NCBI GenBank assembly: GCA_963921825.1
Contig: OY997593.1
Location: forward strand, 43,353,111 to 43,417,110
Length of the DNA stretch: 64,000 nt
Direction of reading: 5' to 3'
From: Erodium maritimum
Taxonomy: Eukaryota > Streptophyta > Magnoliopsida > Geraniales > Geraniaceae
The notes beneath the pieces are model-generated. The model saw only the letters and a list, made by a program, of their open reading frames with translations, was not told the DNA's origin and made no database searches. Of the stretch, positions 35,088 through 47,480 are shown one piece after another. Each line of letters starts with the position of its first letter. Position 1 is the stretch's first letter. Made by a program: the position numbers and the translations under genes.

Positions 35088-36230
35088 AATGGTATTGGAT
35101 GAACCATTGTGAGAAGTTTCAAGGAACTGTCATAGGTATTTCTCAGTATCGTAATAAGAATTAAGTCCTTTGACCTTAAAGTCATCATGGTTTCTACATA
35201 GGTGGTTGTGTGTCTAGAAACAATTCAACGTTGTCTTTAATCGAGCAACAATAAAGATTGTTGTTGGGCACATAATTGTCTATGTGAGAGATGTGGTTGT
35301 TTGATAAGGAATTTTTCCCTCATGTAAATATGAGCAGATATCGTTTGAGCCCCTTGATAGGTTAGACTACGGAAATTCATGGCCATGCGAATATATAATG
35401 AGTTATCACTTGTAGTCTACTTAAGATAAAGAAACAACGTTTGAATAAAATAAGGATGTCGATCTTATGCCTTCTATTCGATCAATATATAAATGGCAAA
35501 GCGATTAAGATATTAGCGGTAAAATATTAAGTCGGATTGACGGTCATCATAAACGTGTGGGTAGTCATAAAGTCTTGCTAAAGGCCAACTATGACATATG
35601 GACGAAACAGGGATTTTGGGTCCACTGCCAATCGTTGTATGAGCCTACAAGGTCATACACTACTACAAGCCCAAATTCGAATTGGATTTGGAAGTCCATT
35701 AAGTGAATGAAATAATATCATATATATGATATAATATTTATTTATTCATTAACTCGTTTTTCAATTGCTAGTATAAGAAGATTATGTTAGTTAATTTATA
35801 TGCAAAAATGACTCTTGAATTTCGAAATTCAAGGAGGTTACTTTTGCATGTCCACTACTCTTGAAATGAATCCACTTGTACACTTTGGAAGCCCATGTGT
35901 TGGCATTTTTAAAATAAGAGAGTGTGGTCATGTCTGGGAAAAGTAAGTGCACGCAAACTAGAAAAATAAAAGATTTCCTCTCGAGATTGCGAAGAAGAAA
36001 AACGAGAGAGAGAAAGAAGAAGAGTTCTTCCTTGTGCTAGCACACACAATTGATTTTGGGAATGTGGATGCCGGTAGAGGACAAATTCTTTTGAAGACAT
36101 CTCAACTTCGTCAAGCAACAGAAACATTATTCGTCCCTCTCTCGAACCAGGCTTTAAAATTGAGAGGTAACTTTATTAAAACTTTTATTTGTGAATTTAC
36201 CCAGAATTACATGGATCATAAACATTTCTA
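35088..36230 (+). repeat. Right part of a decayed Copia-like LTR
   Basis: Motif order follows the Copia-2 LTR: TTTTTCCCTCATGTAA, GATATCG, CCCTTGATAGG, ATGGCCATGCGAATAT, AATAAGGATGTCGATC, and a GACGGTCAT block, each diverged. Later sequence (about 35990-36130) is GA-rich then CTTCGTCAAG, as in some Copia LTR ends. No coding domain follows. The right limit is approximate. Confidence 0.45.
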
Positions 36231-37764
36231 GGGAAAATTTTTAATTTCCATTGCATGTTTTCTCCTTAGAATGCTTACAAGAGAGCATTAGGAGAGCATT
36301 GGGAATTCTTCTAGTCAATTTTAATTTATCTTTTTTGGCTTACAAAAAAAGTATATGTGAGACAGTCTCAACACAAAGGAGGATAAGTGACTGTTGACTT
36401 TAGTTGCTCCTTGTTAACTACACAGAAACTTGGCGCACCACGATTTTACATGTAGAATAGGGGACAATAAGTGCATTGGTCGTCAAGTACTACCCAAAGG
36501 GAGCAAATAGGTTTACATTCTTTATCTTGTTCGTAGTTCAACTGCCTCGGTTTGAAGTATTTAAGATTGATAGTTATGGAGTTCAGTAGAATGAAATCAA
36601 GAATAAGAAATGAAAGGAGAGAATTTATTATTATAATAGGAAACCACTCAGTATTATAGTTTCCTAATGGTATTTAATCATAACATTGTGTATCAGACTA
36701 GAGCCAGGACTTCGGTTGATAAATGGGATAAGTTAGGACGGTTCTTGGTGGACATAGCCAAGAAAGATAGCTTGGGTAATTGAAGCTACAGCTTGAAAGT
36801 TGGTAGGAAAGCTGTTGATCTTTGCTCCTTATCTCTCGTTCAAGACTCCGAGGGAAGGAAGGAAAGGGATCCCGTGGATCAACTTTCTGATCAAGCCCTA
36901 ACCCTTGTGCCGGTCGCTAACCGATTTGCCTGTTTGAACCCGAATAGGATTTAAGCAAGATGTTTAGGTACATATATGGAGAAAAAATGGATGTTAGGAA
37001 AATTAGAAACATATAAAGAACAAAAACAAATGAAACTCGAATAACCTGAAAGATGACAAGAACTTCTTGTATTGCAACAATAGTTTTCTTACACTTTTCT
37101 CAATGATTTACTCCTCTTAGCCTGTTCCTCTAAATTCAAATACAAATTTGATTCCTCTTTTCCTAAGGCCTAAAGTGGTATTTAGACATGAAATATGATC
37201 CTAATTAGTTGAAAATAGCTTCACCATTTCCCTCTAGCGTGCTCCCACCGTTTTGGGAACCCGAAGCATATTCATGGGAAATTGAAGCTGTTATTCGGCC
37301 GACGCATCTGACGGGTAACTGGCTAAGTATTACGGTATCTGATGATCGTACCCAGGATATGGCTTGTCGGATACTACGGTATCTAGCGGCGCTTATGCAC
37401 GGTGGGGAGTTTAGTTGGGTAATGAATGCTTCTAGCTTTGTTTTCGTCCGTTTTTGGTTCTTTTCATTCCAAATTCCCACACAAGCTTAGTAATACACAA
37501 AATATTGAAAACTCGAGAAAAGTGAAATAAAGTTTATTAGAAAGGGATGAAAAGAATGCTACATGTGAGGTAAAACACTCTAAAAAGATTATAAGTATGC
37601 GTATCAGTAGTAATGGAATTACAGTGAAAATAGTTGTTCAAATTAACCTAGATTCTTACGAAGGAATGTAGCTTAGAAAGGCATATGTCCTTGCTCAAAC
37701 ATTGAGTTTATCGGAGATATCTAAAGAGTTGTCTCTAAATACTGGTCATAGAATAATTAACATT
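36231..37764. other. Intergenic DNA, nothing recognised
   Basis: Mostly AT-rich. A slightly GC-richer stretch at 37209-37490 is open on both strands (93 aa plus, 91 aa minus), but neither product has a domain I know; it may be a gene or transposon fragment. Confidence 0.4.
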
Positions 37765-37769
37765 CTTAT

Positions 37770-38080
37770 TGTTAGATAATCTTGTGTCATTTCCTTGTTT
37801 TTCAAGACTCAGTCAATAAGGTTTCAGTCAAATTGGGTTTGTTTCTCTGTTTTTAGCTCAAGAGATAGGGTTGTTACAAATATCTTCTCTTATCTTCTCT
37901 GTATTTAAACAAATCCCTATTGATTGAATAATACAACGTTCTAAGTTTCTTCTCTGTATCTTCTCTCAACACTTTCTTTTTGCTCTCACTTTCAATTTCA
38001 ATAGTTGTAAGTTTCTTTTTGTATTTCTATGATCATTGTTGTGCTTGTGTTTTACTTATATATCTGACCAATATGCTTCA
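37770..38080 (+). repeat. 5' LTR of Copia-3 (311 bp)
   Basis: Opens TGTTAGATAATC and ends CCAATATGCTTCA. It shares AGCTCAAGAGATAGGGTTGT with the 3' LTR. Confidence 0.9.
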
Positions 38081-38082
38081 AT

Positions 38083-38094
38083 TGGTATCAGGCC
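38083..38094 (+). other. Primer binding site of Copia-3, degenerate
   Basis: TGGTATCAGGCC, two bases short of the usual TGGTATCAGAGCC complementary to initiator tRNA-Met. Confidence 0.75.
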
Positions 38095-38400
38095 GTTTTG
38101 TTTAACAAGACCATCGCCTGCAAAAGGAAGCACACGAGGAGCAGGTGGCTACTAAACAACGCTGAAAGACCAAAATTGTGGTGGCTTATTAGTCGCATAT
38201 CCAATGATGACACAGAGTAATTATGGAATCTAGTCAGTGAAGATGAAGATACTAATGAAGGCTCTCAGAGTCTAGACGGCCGTGGAAGGGGGCGATCCAG
38301 AAGAAAAAGATGAAGCTAGTCTTTTAGTCATTCTCCAAGAAATCACAATACGACATTTATGGTAATCGCAGGGAAATAGACAGCCATATCAACATGGGAG

Positions 38401-40150
38401 GTGATCCGTGATATACACATTGAAGAGGAGAGAGTGAAGGCCATGGATTTGATGACCCTGAAGAGGAACCTGGATAGGTTGCAGATGAATGAAGGATACA
38501 TTGTCGCCGACTCCGCACAAAAGCTAACGAATTTGGTGAGTGAGATTCGTGTTTTGGGTTTTGAAATAACTGATGCAATGGTTGTTGAGAAATTGTTCAG
38601 TTCAGTTCCTGACTCTTATCTTCCAATTGTTGGGACTATACAATAATGGGGAGATATGAGCAATATGAACCTTTCCGAAGCTATAGGAAGGTTGCATGCG
38701 TTTGAAGCAACCATGAGAGGACAAAGCCAAGACAAAGAGGAACAAAATTTGATGCTTACTAGGGCTCAATGGAGATCACTAGAGGCGAGAGTGTGTGGCA
38801 GTGCCAAGGACGAACCTCTGGTCGAGGAAGGAGCCATAAGAGCTGGCGTAGAGAAAGAAACAATAGTCCTCGAAAGAGCCAATCTCTGAACATGTTTGGG
38901 AAATCCAAAGTTAAATGCTATAACTGTGGAGATTCATGACACTACTCATATGACTGCAATGTGGAAAATTTTGCTGAGAGGAATAATGGGGACGAGAACG
39001 ATGAGCCCTCACTTTTGATGGTCTTAACAGAAGCATTAGAGGAATAGAAAACGCTAGCTCTATTCAATGAAAAAGGAGTAAAACCAGAGCTAGGAGAGGG
39101 AGAAGAAGGAAAGAGTGATACTTGGTACCTTGATACGGGTACGAGTAATCACATGACTAGAAACATGAGGTGTTCTACCAGAATTGATGAGAAGATAAGG
39201 GGCAGTAAGATTTGGGGATGGATCTCTCGTTGAGATTAAAGGCAAAGGCACCGTGATTCTACATGGCTCAACTCAAGAACATTGTGCTCTAACAAATGTC
39301 TTCTACATCCCAAAGCTGAGAAGCAACATCATCAACCTTGGACAACTTGATGAATCGGGATATAGAGTTGTGATAGAAAAAGGAGTGCTCAAGATCACGG
39401 ACAAAGCAGGACAGTTAGTAGCAAATGTAAGCAAATATGAAAACAGACTTTACATTCTGAAAGTAAACTATGTTGCTCCTGTTTGTTTCCTCACTAAACT
39501 TGATCAGAGAGTGGTTGTGGCATGTGAGACTTGGGCATCCAAGCTTTCAAAGTCTTACAGAAATGGAAAAGTTTGAAATGGCTACAAGTTTGCCTGAAAT
39601 CTCATACCCAGAACAACTCTGTGAGGCTTGTTTTCTTGGAAAGAAAAGGAGGCTTAGCTTTCCTGCATCATCAAATTACTGAGCCACTCAGAACCTGGAG
39701 CTAGTACATGGTGACCTTTGTGGTCCCATAATTCCAGTAACCACTTCGGGTAATAAATATTTCTTCCTCCTTGTTGATGACTACTCACGTTTCTTGTGTA
39801 CTTTTCTATTGAAGAGAAAGGATCATGCGTTTGAAGAATTCAGGAAATTCAAAGCCAAGGTAGAAAATTAATGTGGGAAAATAATTTTGGTGCTCAAAAT
39901 TGATTGAGGAGGAGAGTTCCTCTCAGATGAATTTGTTTCCTTTTGTAAAGAACACGACATCAAACGACATATCTCAGCTCAAAGGAAACCGTAATAAAAT
40001 GGCGTGGCAGAGAGAAGAAACCAATATATTATGGGAACATCCAGGTGTTTGCTGAAGGACAAACAAATGCTTGGAAGATTTTGGGGAGAAGTCGTGGTCA
40101 CATCAACCTATCTTCTCAATAGAACTCTGATCAAGAGTGTCAAGATATGA
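38401..40150 (+). pseudogene. Copia-3 gag, protease and integrase, many stops
   Basis: Gag pieces at 38401-38646 (ends VVEKLFSSVPDSYLPIVGTIQ, a UBN2-type capsid signature) and 38656-38889. The zinc knuckle at 38916-38957 keeps C-X2-C-X4-H-X4-C spacing but has a TGA (38937-38939) inside. The protease keeps LDTGTSNHMT (Asp-Thr-Gly at 39132-39140). Integrase: LWHVRLGHPSFQSL zinc region with CEACFLGKKRR, then HGDLCGPI (first Asp), KID-stop-GGEF (second Asp, TGA after it) and GVAERRN (Glu kept). Further stops follow near 39870, 39990 and 40147. Confidence 0.85.
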
Positions 40151-40367
40151 CCCCCTATGAAGCCTCGCATAAGAAGAAGCCATCAGTCGAGCACTTGAAG
40201 GTCTTTAGGTGCATATCTCATATGAAGGTAACAACTCAATTAAAAAAACCAGATGACAAAACCTTTATAGGTGTTGTTATTGGATATGAAACATGATCAA
40301 AGGCATATACGTTTTGTGATCCAATGATGAATAATGAAGAGACTCAAGCAATTTCTTTTCCATCAAA

Positions 40368-40707
40368 TTGGAAGAAGAAGAGAGTCCTACCACTGATGTC
40401 CCTCACACAGTGACAGAAACTGATTCCAGAAGCTCATCAAACTCTGATAAATCAAACAAAATGCGTTCCTTGCATGACATTTATGAACAAACACACCGAA
40501 TTGAGTCCGAGCTCTCAAGACTCTGTTTATTGAGCTCTGAAGAACCTGTAAGTCTAGAAGAAGCTTTGACCAACTACAATTAGGAACAAACTAAGGAAAA
40601 GGAGATGACAGCTATCATTGGGAATGATACTTGGGAACTGACTCATTTGCCCCAAGGAAAGAAAGAAATCAGACCCAAATGTGTTTTTAAAGTCAAGAAG
40701 AACCCAT
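40368..40707 (+). pseudogene. Copia-3 reverse transcriptase, N-terminal part
   Basis: Encodes SSEEPVSLEEALTNYN then, after a TAG, IIGNDTWELTHLPQGKKEI and KCVFKVKKNP. The reading frame stops dead where Copia-2B is inserted (TSD CCCAT at 40703-40707) and resumes at 49169 with YGEIVKYKESLVPKGYV. Confidence 0.88.
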
Positions 40708-42395
40708 TGTTGGGTCTCGAGGTAGGGTTGGAGATGAACCAACTCGCAGCGGAAAATCAATGAAAACCAAGAGACAATTAGAACCATGAAACAACTAACA
40801 AAGAATGGATTAACAAGAGAAAAATTCAGCACTAGTTCTTACCAAAACAAGAACACCGGTTAACGAATGATTGGCTTGAGTCTCCAAGACGCCTACGTAT
40901 CCACATGGGAATCAAAGCCACGTAGTTCTTCTCTTTGAGGACTCAAGAACACAAACATGGAGGTGGAAACTAGCCAAACCCGAAATGGCCATGGAAGAGG
41001 GAGAGAAAATGTGTTTCCTATTCTTGTCTTGTGTTTTTTATGTTGAAAAAAGATGACTTAAACATAACAAAACCCATACTTGTCCAACTAAAGGCATGGG
41101 ACAAGTATGGTGTCAAGTAAGGTGTGAATAGGACAAAGTATGGCAAGACAAGATTGGGTTAGGTGGTGAATCACCAACACCTTAATCCTTGTCTTGCTTA
41201 CTTAGTACTAATTAATCAAGACTTGATTAATTAGTTCCATGGGCCTTGGTTGCATGGGCCTTTCATGGGCCTCTTGGAACATGGCCCGTGACCATTTCCA
41301 ACGAGGTCCCGTGATTCGCTCATCGCCTCCATGCCTTCCATACCGGAAATGTCCAACATTATCCGACGCGATCAATCCCAAGACTCCAAGCCTTGTCTCG
41401 ATCCGTAAAGTCCTATTCACTTACAGGCACATGACCCAAAACCCAGTTTTGGTCATGTCCCGAGACAACTCCCTTTTGGCCATTCTCCATAAATGTGTCA
41501 ATGAGTTTCATCCTCCGGTGTGACCCTTAGGTTTATGCATGTCAATAGATCAACGTAAAATCCCATTTTACTTGATCCTATTTAAGTGGCAACTAACGAG
41601 ACTTTAGTATTGCCTGACACTACATAACGAATCGACCCTGTCGATTCTAACCTTTCCGTCGTCCCTGTCATTATCCTTTTATCTCCGATATCCTGATTGA
41701 GATAAGGCATAGAGCCGTCATCCTTATTATTCTCAATCACCGTTCCTTGATATGTGAGATGACTGAAGATATGATACCCAGTATCATGTGCATGGCCATG
41801 CTATTCTTCCAGTCACTCTCGATCAAGCGGCCGAGAACCGATATCTTTCCCATACCTTAGTATGAGGGATAAATCCCTTAGCCGTCTTTCGTGTCACTCA
41901 TGTAGCCCATCCCCAAGCCAATCCTGGCCGTTATGGAAGCCCTGTTACGGACAACGTTAGGCTCAGGTCAAACTCAGTTGTTGACTACATAGCGATCACA
42001 AAGACTCCTTGGTCTAAGGATACATGACAAGCTACAACACTGAATATGTTCATGACTTAATCTATGGCACATATTCAGGGCGGGTCGTCCAATATCATGT
42101 CCCACATGATATCTATGATCAGACTCCGGAATCCCATTCCAATGACTAACAGAACGTAAGCCATAAAGAGCCATCTTTCATACTAGTCGCTTCTAGTGAA
42201 GCTTTGTTGACTAGGGACCCATCGAGTGTGATCTATCTCGATCTATGGTTCTATTCGCATGGTGGGCATAGATCAGAGCACACATCGATATATTACTCCA
42301 ACACATAAGTAATATAAAGCCGCTTTAATTTTATTGCTAACGATGATATATACATTTGGACATTTAGGATTGAACTACGGGCACTAAGACTAACA
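40708..42395 (-). repeat. 3' LTR of Copia-2B (1688 bp)
   Basis: Plus-strand ends TGTTGGGTCTCGAGG and GACTAACA. The purine-rich tract next to it is 42396-42410 (ATCTCCCACTTGCCC on the plus strand). Confidence 0.95.
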
Positions 42396-42546
42396 ATCTC
42401 CCACTTGCCCTAGTTCCAATCTAAACACCAATATGTCCCCATCGACTTTACATGTCTAACATGTTCAGGTAGTGACACTGCCTTAGTCAAAGGGTTGGCT
42501 ATGTTATCATCTGTTGCAATATCGGTTATCTTCACTTCACCTCAGT

Positions 42547-42960
42547 TCAGTATTTATCTGATGAGGTGGATACGCCGCAGTACATGTTTGGATTTGTTAT
42601 ACGATCTAGGCTTTTAGCTTGCGCAATGGCCCTTGTGTTGTCGCAAGATGGATTCACCGGGCTGGATGGGTTTTTAATTACACCCAGCCCTGCCATGAAT
42701 TTCCAAATCCACATAGCCTCCTTAGCTGCCTCTGCAGCATCCATGTACTTGGCCTCTGTCGTAGATTCGGCAATGATATCTTGCTTTACGCTGTCCCAGC
42801 TAAAGCTCTGCCATTCAGCGTAAACACATATCCTGATTGACTTCTAAAGTCATCTGGATTTGTCTTGGAAAACTAGCGTCTACTCATCCTTCGACGACTA
42901 GTTCAGCATCATCTTTCCCCCGGGTTAGAATGATGTCTACTGGTACAACATAAGGCTTAC
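42547..42960 (-). pseudogene. Copia-2B RNase H remnant
   Basis: MDAAEAAKEAMWIWKFMAGLG then CDNTRAIAQAKS, nearly identical to Copia-2A; interrupted by stops on both sides. Confidence 0.8.
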
Positions 42961-42982
42961 GAGACGTCTGGTCTCATACATG

Positions 42983-43853
42983 TCATGGCATATATGATCG
43001 ATCCTGCCCCCAGGCGCATAGGATTCTCATCATCCTTTTCAGCTCATCAGGTGTCTTAGGACACTGAGTCTTGCTGAGATGAATGCCATGACTAGTGGGT
43101 AAGAGTCCTTTCTTTAAATCGAGCATTAAGAACCTACTCAATGCCTTGTTCACATAGGTTCCCTGACTTAAATCCAAGACCCTCTTGGTGCGATCTCTAC
43201 ATATCTTAATCCTTAAGATATGAGAAGCATCGCCTAAGTCCTTTATTGAAAAACACTTCCTCAACCAAGCTTTAGTCTCGTGCAAGGTTGGGATGTCGTT
43301 TTCAATGAGAACCAGAAAGGTAATATTGCTCCCACTAGCCTTCTTATAAACGCAAGATTCATCCTCGTTCTTGATTAAGCCAAATCCAATTACACCTTCA
43401 TCAAAACGAAGGATCCAACTCCGAGAAGTTCGTTTCAATCCATAAATGGATTTCAACAACTTATAAATCTTTCCTTTATTCTTCGGATCGTCAAAACCTT
43501 TGGGCCGAGACATACAAACGTACTCAGTCAAATTTCCATTTAGGAAAGCGGTTTTGACATCCACTTGCCATATCTCGTAATTATGATACGCAGTTATGTC
43601 AAGAAGAATTTGGATCGATTTTGACCATAGCCACTAAGGAGAAGGTTTCCTCATAGTCAATCCATTGGATCTGCCTATAACCTTTCGCCACCAGTTGAGC
43701 TTTGTAGGTCAGAGGGTTGCCGTCCATGTCCATCTTCACCTTGAAGATCCATTTGCATCCTATGGTCCTCACACCATTGATGGGATCAACCGGTTCCCAG
43801 ACTCGGTTGTCCGACATGGATTACATTTCCTCCCTCATGGCTCCCAGCCATAA
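42983..43853 (-). pseudogene. Copia-2B reverse transcriptase lacking YVDD
   Basis: The N-part at 43817-43599 runs from RVWEPVDPINGVRTIGCKW to VAMVKIDPNSS, where the frameshift shared with Copia-2A ends it. It lacks the 7-bp deletion seen in 2A. The C-part at 43564-42983 (193 aa) is a longer open frame than in 2A, but passes from TFLVL to IENDIP at about 43301-43312: the YVDD box is deleted at exactly the same place. Confidence 0.9.
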
Positions 43854-44058
43854 CTCGGAGTTGGGCCCATCCACGACTTCCTGAAAGGTGGCTGGATCAT
43901 CGTGATCCACCATGACTTCATTGTCACCTCTGGATACCATATCTTGGAGGTGGAAGATTGATCCTTTCAAATCGCCTTGGACCTTCCGGAATTGTAACAG
44001 GAATTGGTTCTTACTCTACGACAGTCTCTGGCTCCTTTCTACTGGGTTGCCAATTGGT

Positions 44059-45295
44059 TTAAACAGATCTGTACCATCCTGAATTTCTTCGAGATGCACA
44101 GTCCTCCCAATGACGTCTTTGGAAACAAAACTTCTTTTCCATAAAGACCCCACCCCAAGCGACGAACACCATGTTCTCACTGGGATTGTAGAAATAGTAT
44201 CCCCTTGTTGCTTTGGGATACCACACGAAGGTGCATATCTCAGATCTTAGTTCGAGCTTAGTCGAAACCAAATGTTTCACATAAGCCTCGCAACCACAAA
44301 TCTTTAGGAAGGACAAAGCAGGCATCATCCCGTACCATTTTTTAAAATGGTGTCCCTTCCACACCCTTGTCGAAGCCCGATTCACTATGAATGTGGTCGT
44401 CTCTAGAGCATAAACCCTGAAAGAGATTGGGAGATCAGTCTAACTAATCATGGAACGGACCATTGTCTAACAATGTCCGATTTCTCCGTTTGGCTACACC
44501 TTTCAACTACAGTGTCCCAGGAGGAGTCCATTCTAAAAGGATCCCATTCTCTTTTAGATGATCTAATAACTCTGTGGTCAAGTATTTTCCACCTCGATCC
44601 AATCGAAGTGCCTTAATACCTTTGTCGAGCTGGTTTTCTACTTTAGTCTTAAACTCTTTGAATTTATCAAAAGCTTCAGACTTATGTCTCACCGAATAGA
44701 CATAACCATATTTACTGTAATCATCAATAAATGTGATAAAGTAGCTAAAACCCCTCCTGGCAAGTGAACTTATTGGTCTAAACACATTCGAGTGTATAAG
44801 CCCCAATAATTCACCCGCCCTTTCATCGCGATCGATAAAGGGCACTTTAGTCATTTTTCCCATCAAACAAACCTTGCACCTATCGATCGAATGGAATTCG
44901 AATGAACCTGAAAGCCCGCACTTCTGAAGTGCTGATAGGCGCTTCTTGTTTATGCGACCCAAATGACAGTGCCATAACAGAGTTAGGTTTAAATCGTTGG
45001 ATTTAGACCTCTTGGTATTAACGGAATATATAGAACTTGAGGCATTGTTACCCATATCTAATATGTACAATCCTCCAACCATGTCAGTACTGGTATAAAA
45101 CATATCATTGCATAGAACATTGAAAACTCTATTTCCAATATTAACATTATATCCTTCCTTGTCAAACACGGATACAGATATAATATTCCTACTAAAAGTA
45201 GGTATGCAATATACATTATACAATACTAAGACAAGGCCTCTTGGCAAAGCAAGACTCATGGATCCTACAACAGTTGCCACAACTCTGAGGTCCAT
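44059..45295 (-). pseudogene. Copia-2B integrase, active-site residues lost
   Basis: Open from 45295 to 44507. First catalytic Asp is Asn (44786-44788), GGE is GGK (44585-44587), and after a stop the Glu of GVAE is Lys (44489-44491): the same three changes as in Copia-2A. The zinc region HCHLGRINKKRL...CKVCLMGKM is intact. The C-terminal region is at 44385-44059. Confidence 0.87.
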
Positions 45296-45924
45296 TTCGT
45301 GCTTTCCAAATCTCTCCTACTTTCAGCCACCATATATTAGTGCATGTGTGAGATTCAGTCATGGTATCTAATACCCATGAATCTTTGGAAGTAGAGAGAT
45401 GTAGCTCTATAGAGTTAATACCGATTGAAGGCACGGTCCCACCGCCCTTCCTTAGATCATCCAGGTTTCCAGATGAAGGCGCAGTCTTACTGCCCTTCTT
45501 CAGATCATCCAGGCTATTTGATGAAGGCGCAGTCCCATTGCCCTTCTTCAGATCAGCCGTGAACTTCCTGTAATCCCGGTTCCAATGACCAGGCTGTTGG
45601 CAGTAGAAGCAGACATTCTCAGGTGTCTCATCTTTCCTGCCAAGTGCGCATGGGCCCAGCCCATGCCACTTCCAATTCCCTTGTTGACCATCAGAATATC
45701 CTTGGATCCCAGATCCCTGAGATATTCTTCTCAGCAGTTAATGACACTTCATGTAACTCTGATATGGTCTTAGAGACAGCCTTGTCAAGGACATATTCTT
45801 TGCGTTCAGACTTGAGGACTATCCTCAAAATTCTGTACCAGTCCAAATAGTTTGTCCCATTTAGCTTGACCCTGTCAAGAATGGTTTTTAATGACAAACT
45901 ATTAATGTTCGCTGAATTTGCCAT
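45216..45924 (-). pseudogene. Copia-2B gag and protease remnants
   Basis: Starts MANSANINSLSLKTILDRVK at 45924. Same capsid deletion and same CX2CX4HX4Y zinc knuckle as 2A, and the same three 48-bp repeats (about 45430-45575). The protease Gly of Asp-Thr-Gly is Met (ATG, 45360-45362) rather than the Arg of 2A. Confidence 0.87.
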
Positions 45925-47466
45925 TTGATCTACAACAGATAAAATTCAATCAGTAAACTGAATAAATTTTATGAAGATCAAGCTTAAACACCAACAATCA
46001 ATTCTAAACCTTTAGAATTTGAAACCAAGATCCTTGATTCACTCGATTAAGCTGAACTAATGCTCACCACTTAATCGAGCTATGTAGGTAGGACTCCATC
46101 CAATCACATCCAATGTGACTCTTGGCTAGGGTATGTACTTATGTACACGACTTACCCTATCTGTTACCCTAGCTCAACCTCAGGCCGAGAATCGTAGTCG
46201 GGTCCACCAATTTTCAACTATGGCTCGTCACTATGTAGGTGCTCCGCTAATGCGCACGACACCCACATATGTCGTCCAAACCTACTACCCCGCTTTCCCA
46301 TGGATGCTCCGCTAATGCGCACGACACCCATAGGACGGGGAGGTAGTAAGGTGTTGATAATTGGGAGGTATCGGACATGACCCGTTTTTACTTGTCCGGT
46401 TGTGTTTAAAACTTTGACACATCCTAGATGCGATGAGCACATCAACTACATTCCAAATGCAATGATGCCTCAAATTACATCCAATGTAATTCTTCCTTCG
46501 AACCCATCAACTACATCCAATGTAATGACGATTCTAAGGGTTCACACACAAGGATTAAAATTCCAATTTTATCTTTGCATGTGAGGTGATATGCTCGGTA
46601 AATAAAGTTAAGCATGCAATTCTAAAACACATAGAATTAATCATGCTTAAACTAAACCAAGCATAAAGCGATAAATGTGCACATAATAGCCCCCTAAACT
46701 AACTCCCACTAGCTTCTTGAGCTCCACCGACTCCAAGCCGATGCCAACACCCGAAAAGCCACCAAATGACCTTTTCGCCCTTTCTTCGTCTTGAGTAAAA
46801 TATTACAATTTAATACACGACTCGCAGGTCGGGAATAAATAAATATTACAAACAAGTGGTTCGACGACCACACCTTGAAAGAATAATTACACGCTAACTC
46901 TAACGGCTCGCAGGCCGTGAAAAGCGATAAATAATTAAATTGAGCTCGGGGCTATTATGTACACCATGCCAACATCACATCACACATCGTGTTATCAAAC
47001 AAGCATGTTATCAAACATCATGTGATTTTCCGGTTTTAATTAATAGCCAAGTTTCGAAATTTTTTGATGCTCGGTTTATCGAAACCGTTCAAAAATGAAA
47101 CTTTTGAACATTTGATCTTCGAGTTCATCATGACGGTTCCAAACTCGTCATAACTAACAAAACGGTTTAGCCTTGGCATATCAACCATCCAATGGTCATG
47201 CTTGGCCTAGCTCCGTCCAACGGAGCCCCGTTCGGTCCCGGTTTCGGCTCCCCGAGAGTCCCGCTCCCGAGACCCGAAAAATCAAATTTTTTTCAAAATT
47301 TCCAGATTTGAAATAATTTTCAAAAAATCATTTTACATGTATTAAATCCATAAACAATAATTTAAAACATGTTATCAAACAATTTAGCAAAATAACATGC
47401 CAAAAACGAAACTTTCAAGCAAAACCGAAACTTTGAACACCGTCTTGTGAATCCCGAAGGTAGCAC
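45925..47466 (-). other. Long untranslated leader of Copia-2B
   Basis: Counterpart of 11965-13512, with the same 25-bp GTGTCGTGCGCATTAGCGG repeat pair (about 46235-46330). No real ORF. Confidence 0.7.
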
Positions 47467-47479
47467 GGCTCTGATACCA
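47467..47479 (-). other. Primer binding site of Copia-2B
   Basis: Minus strand TGGTATCAGAGCC, initiator tRNA-Met type, one base from the LTR. Confidence 0.93.
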
Positions 47480-47480
47480 C

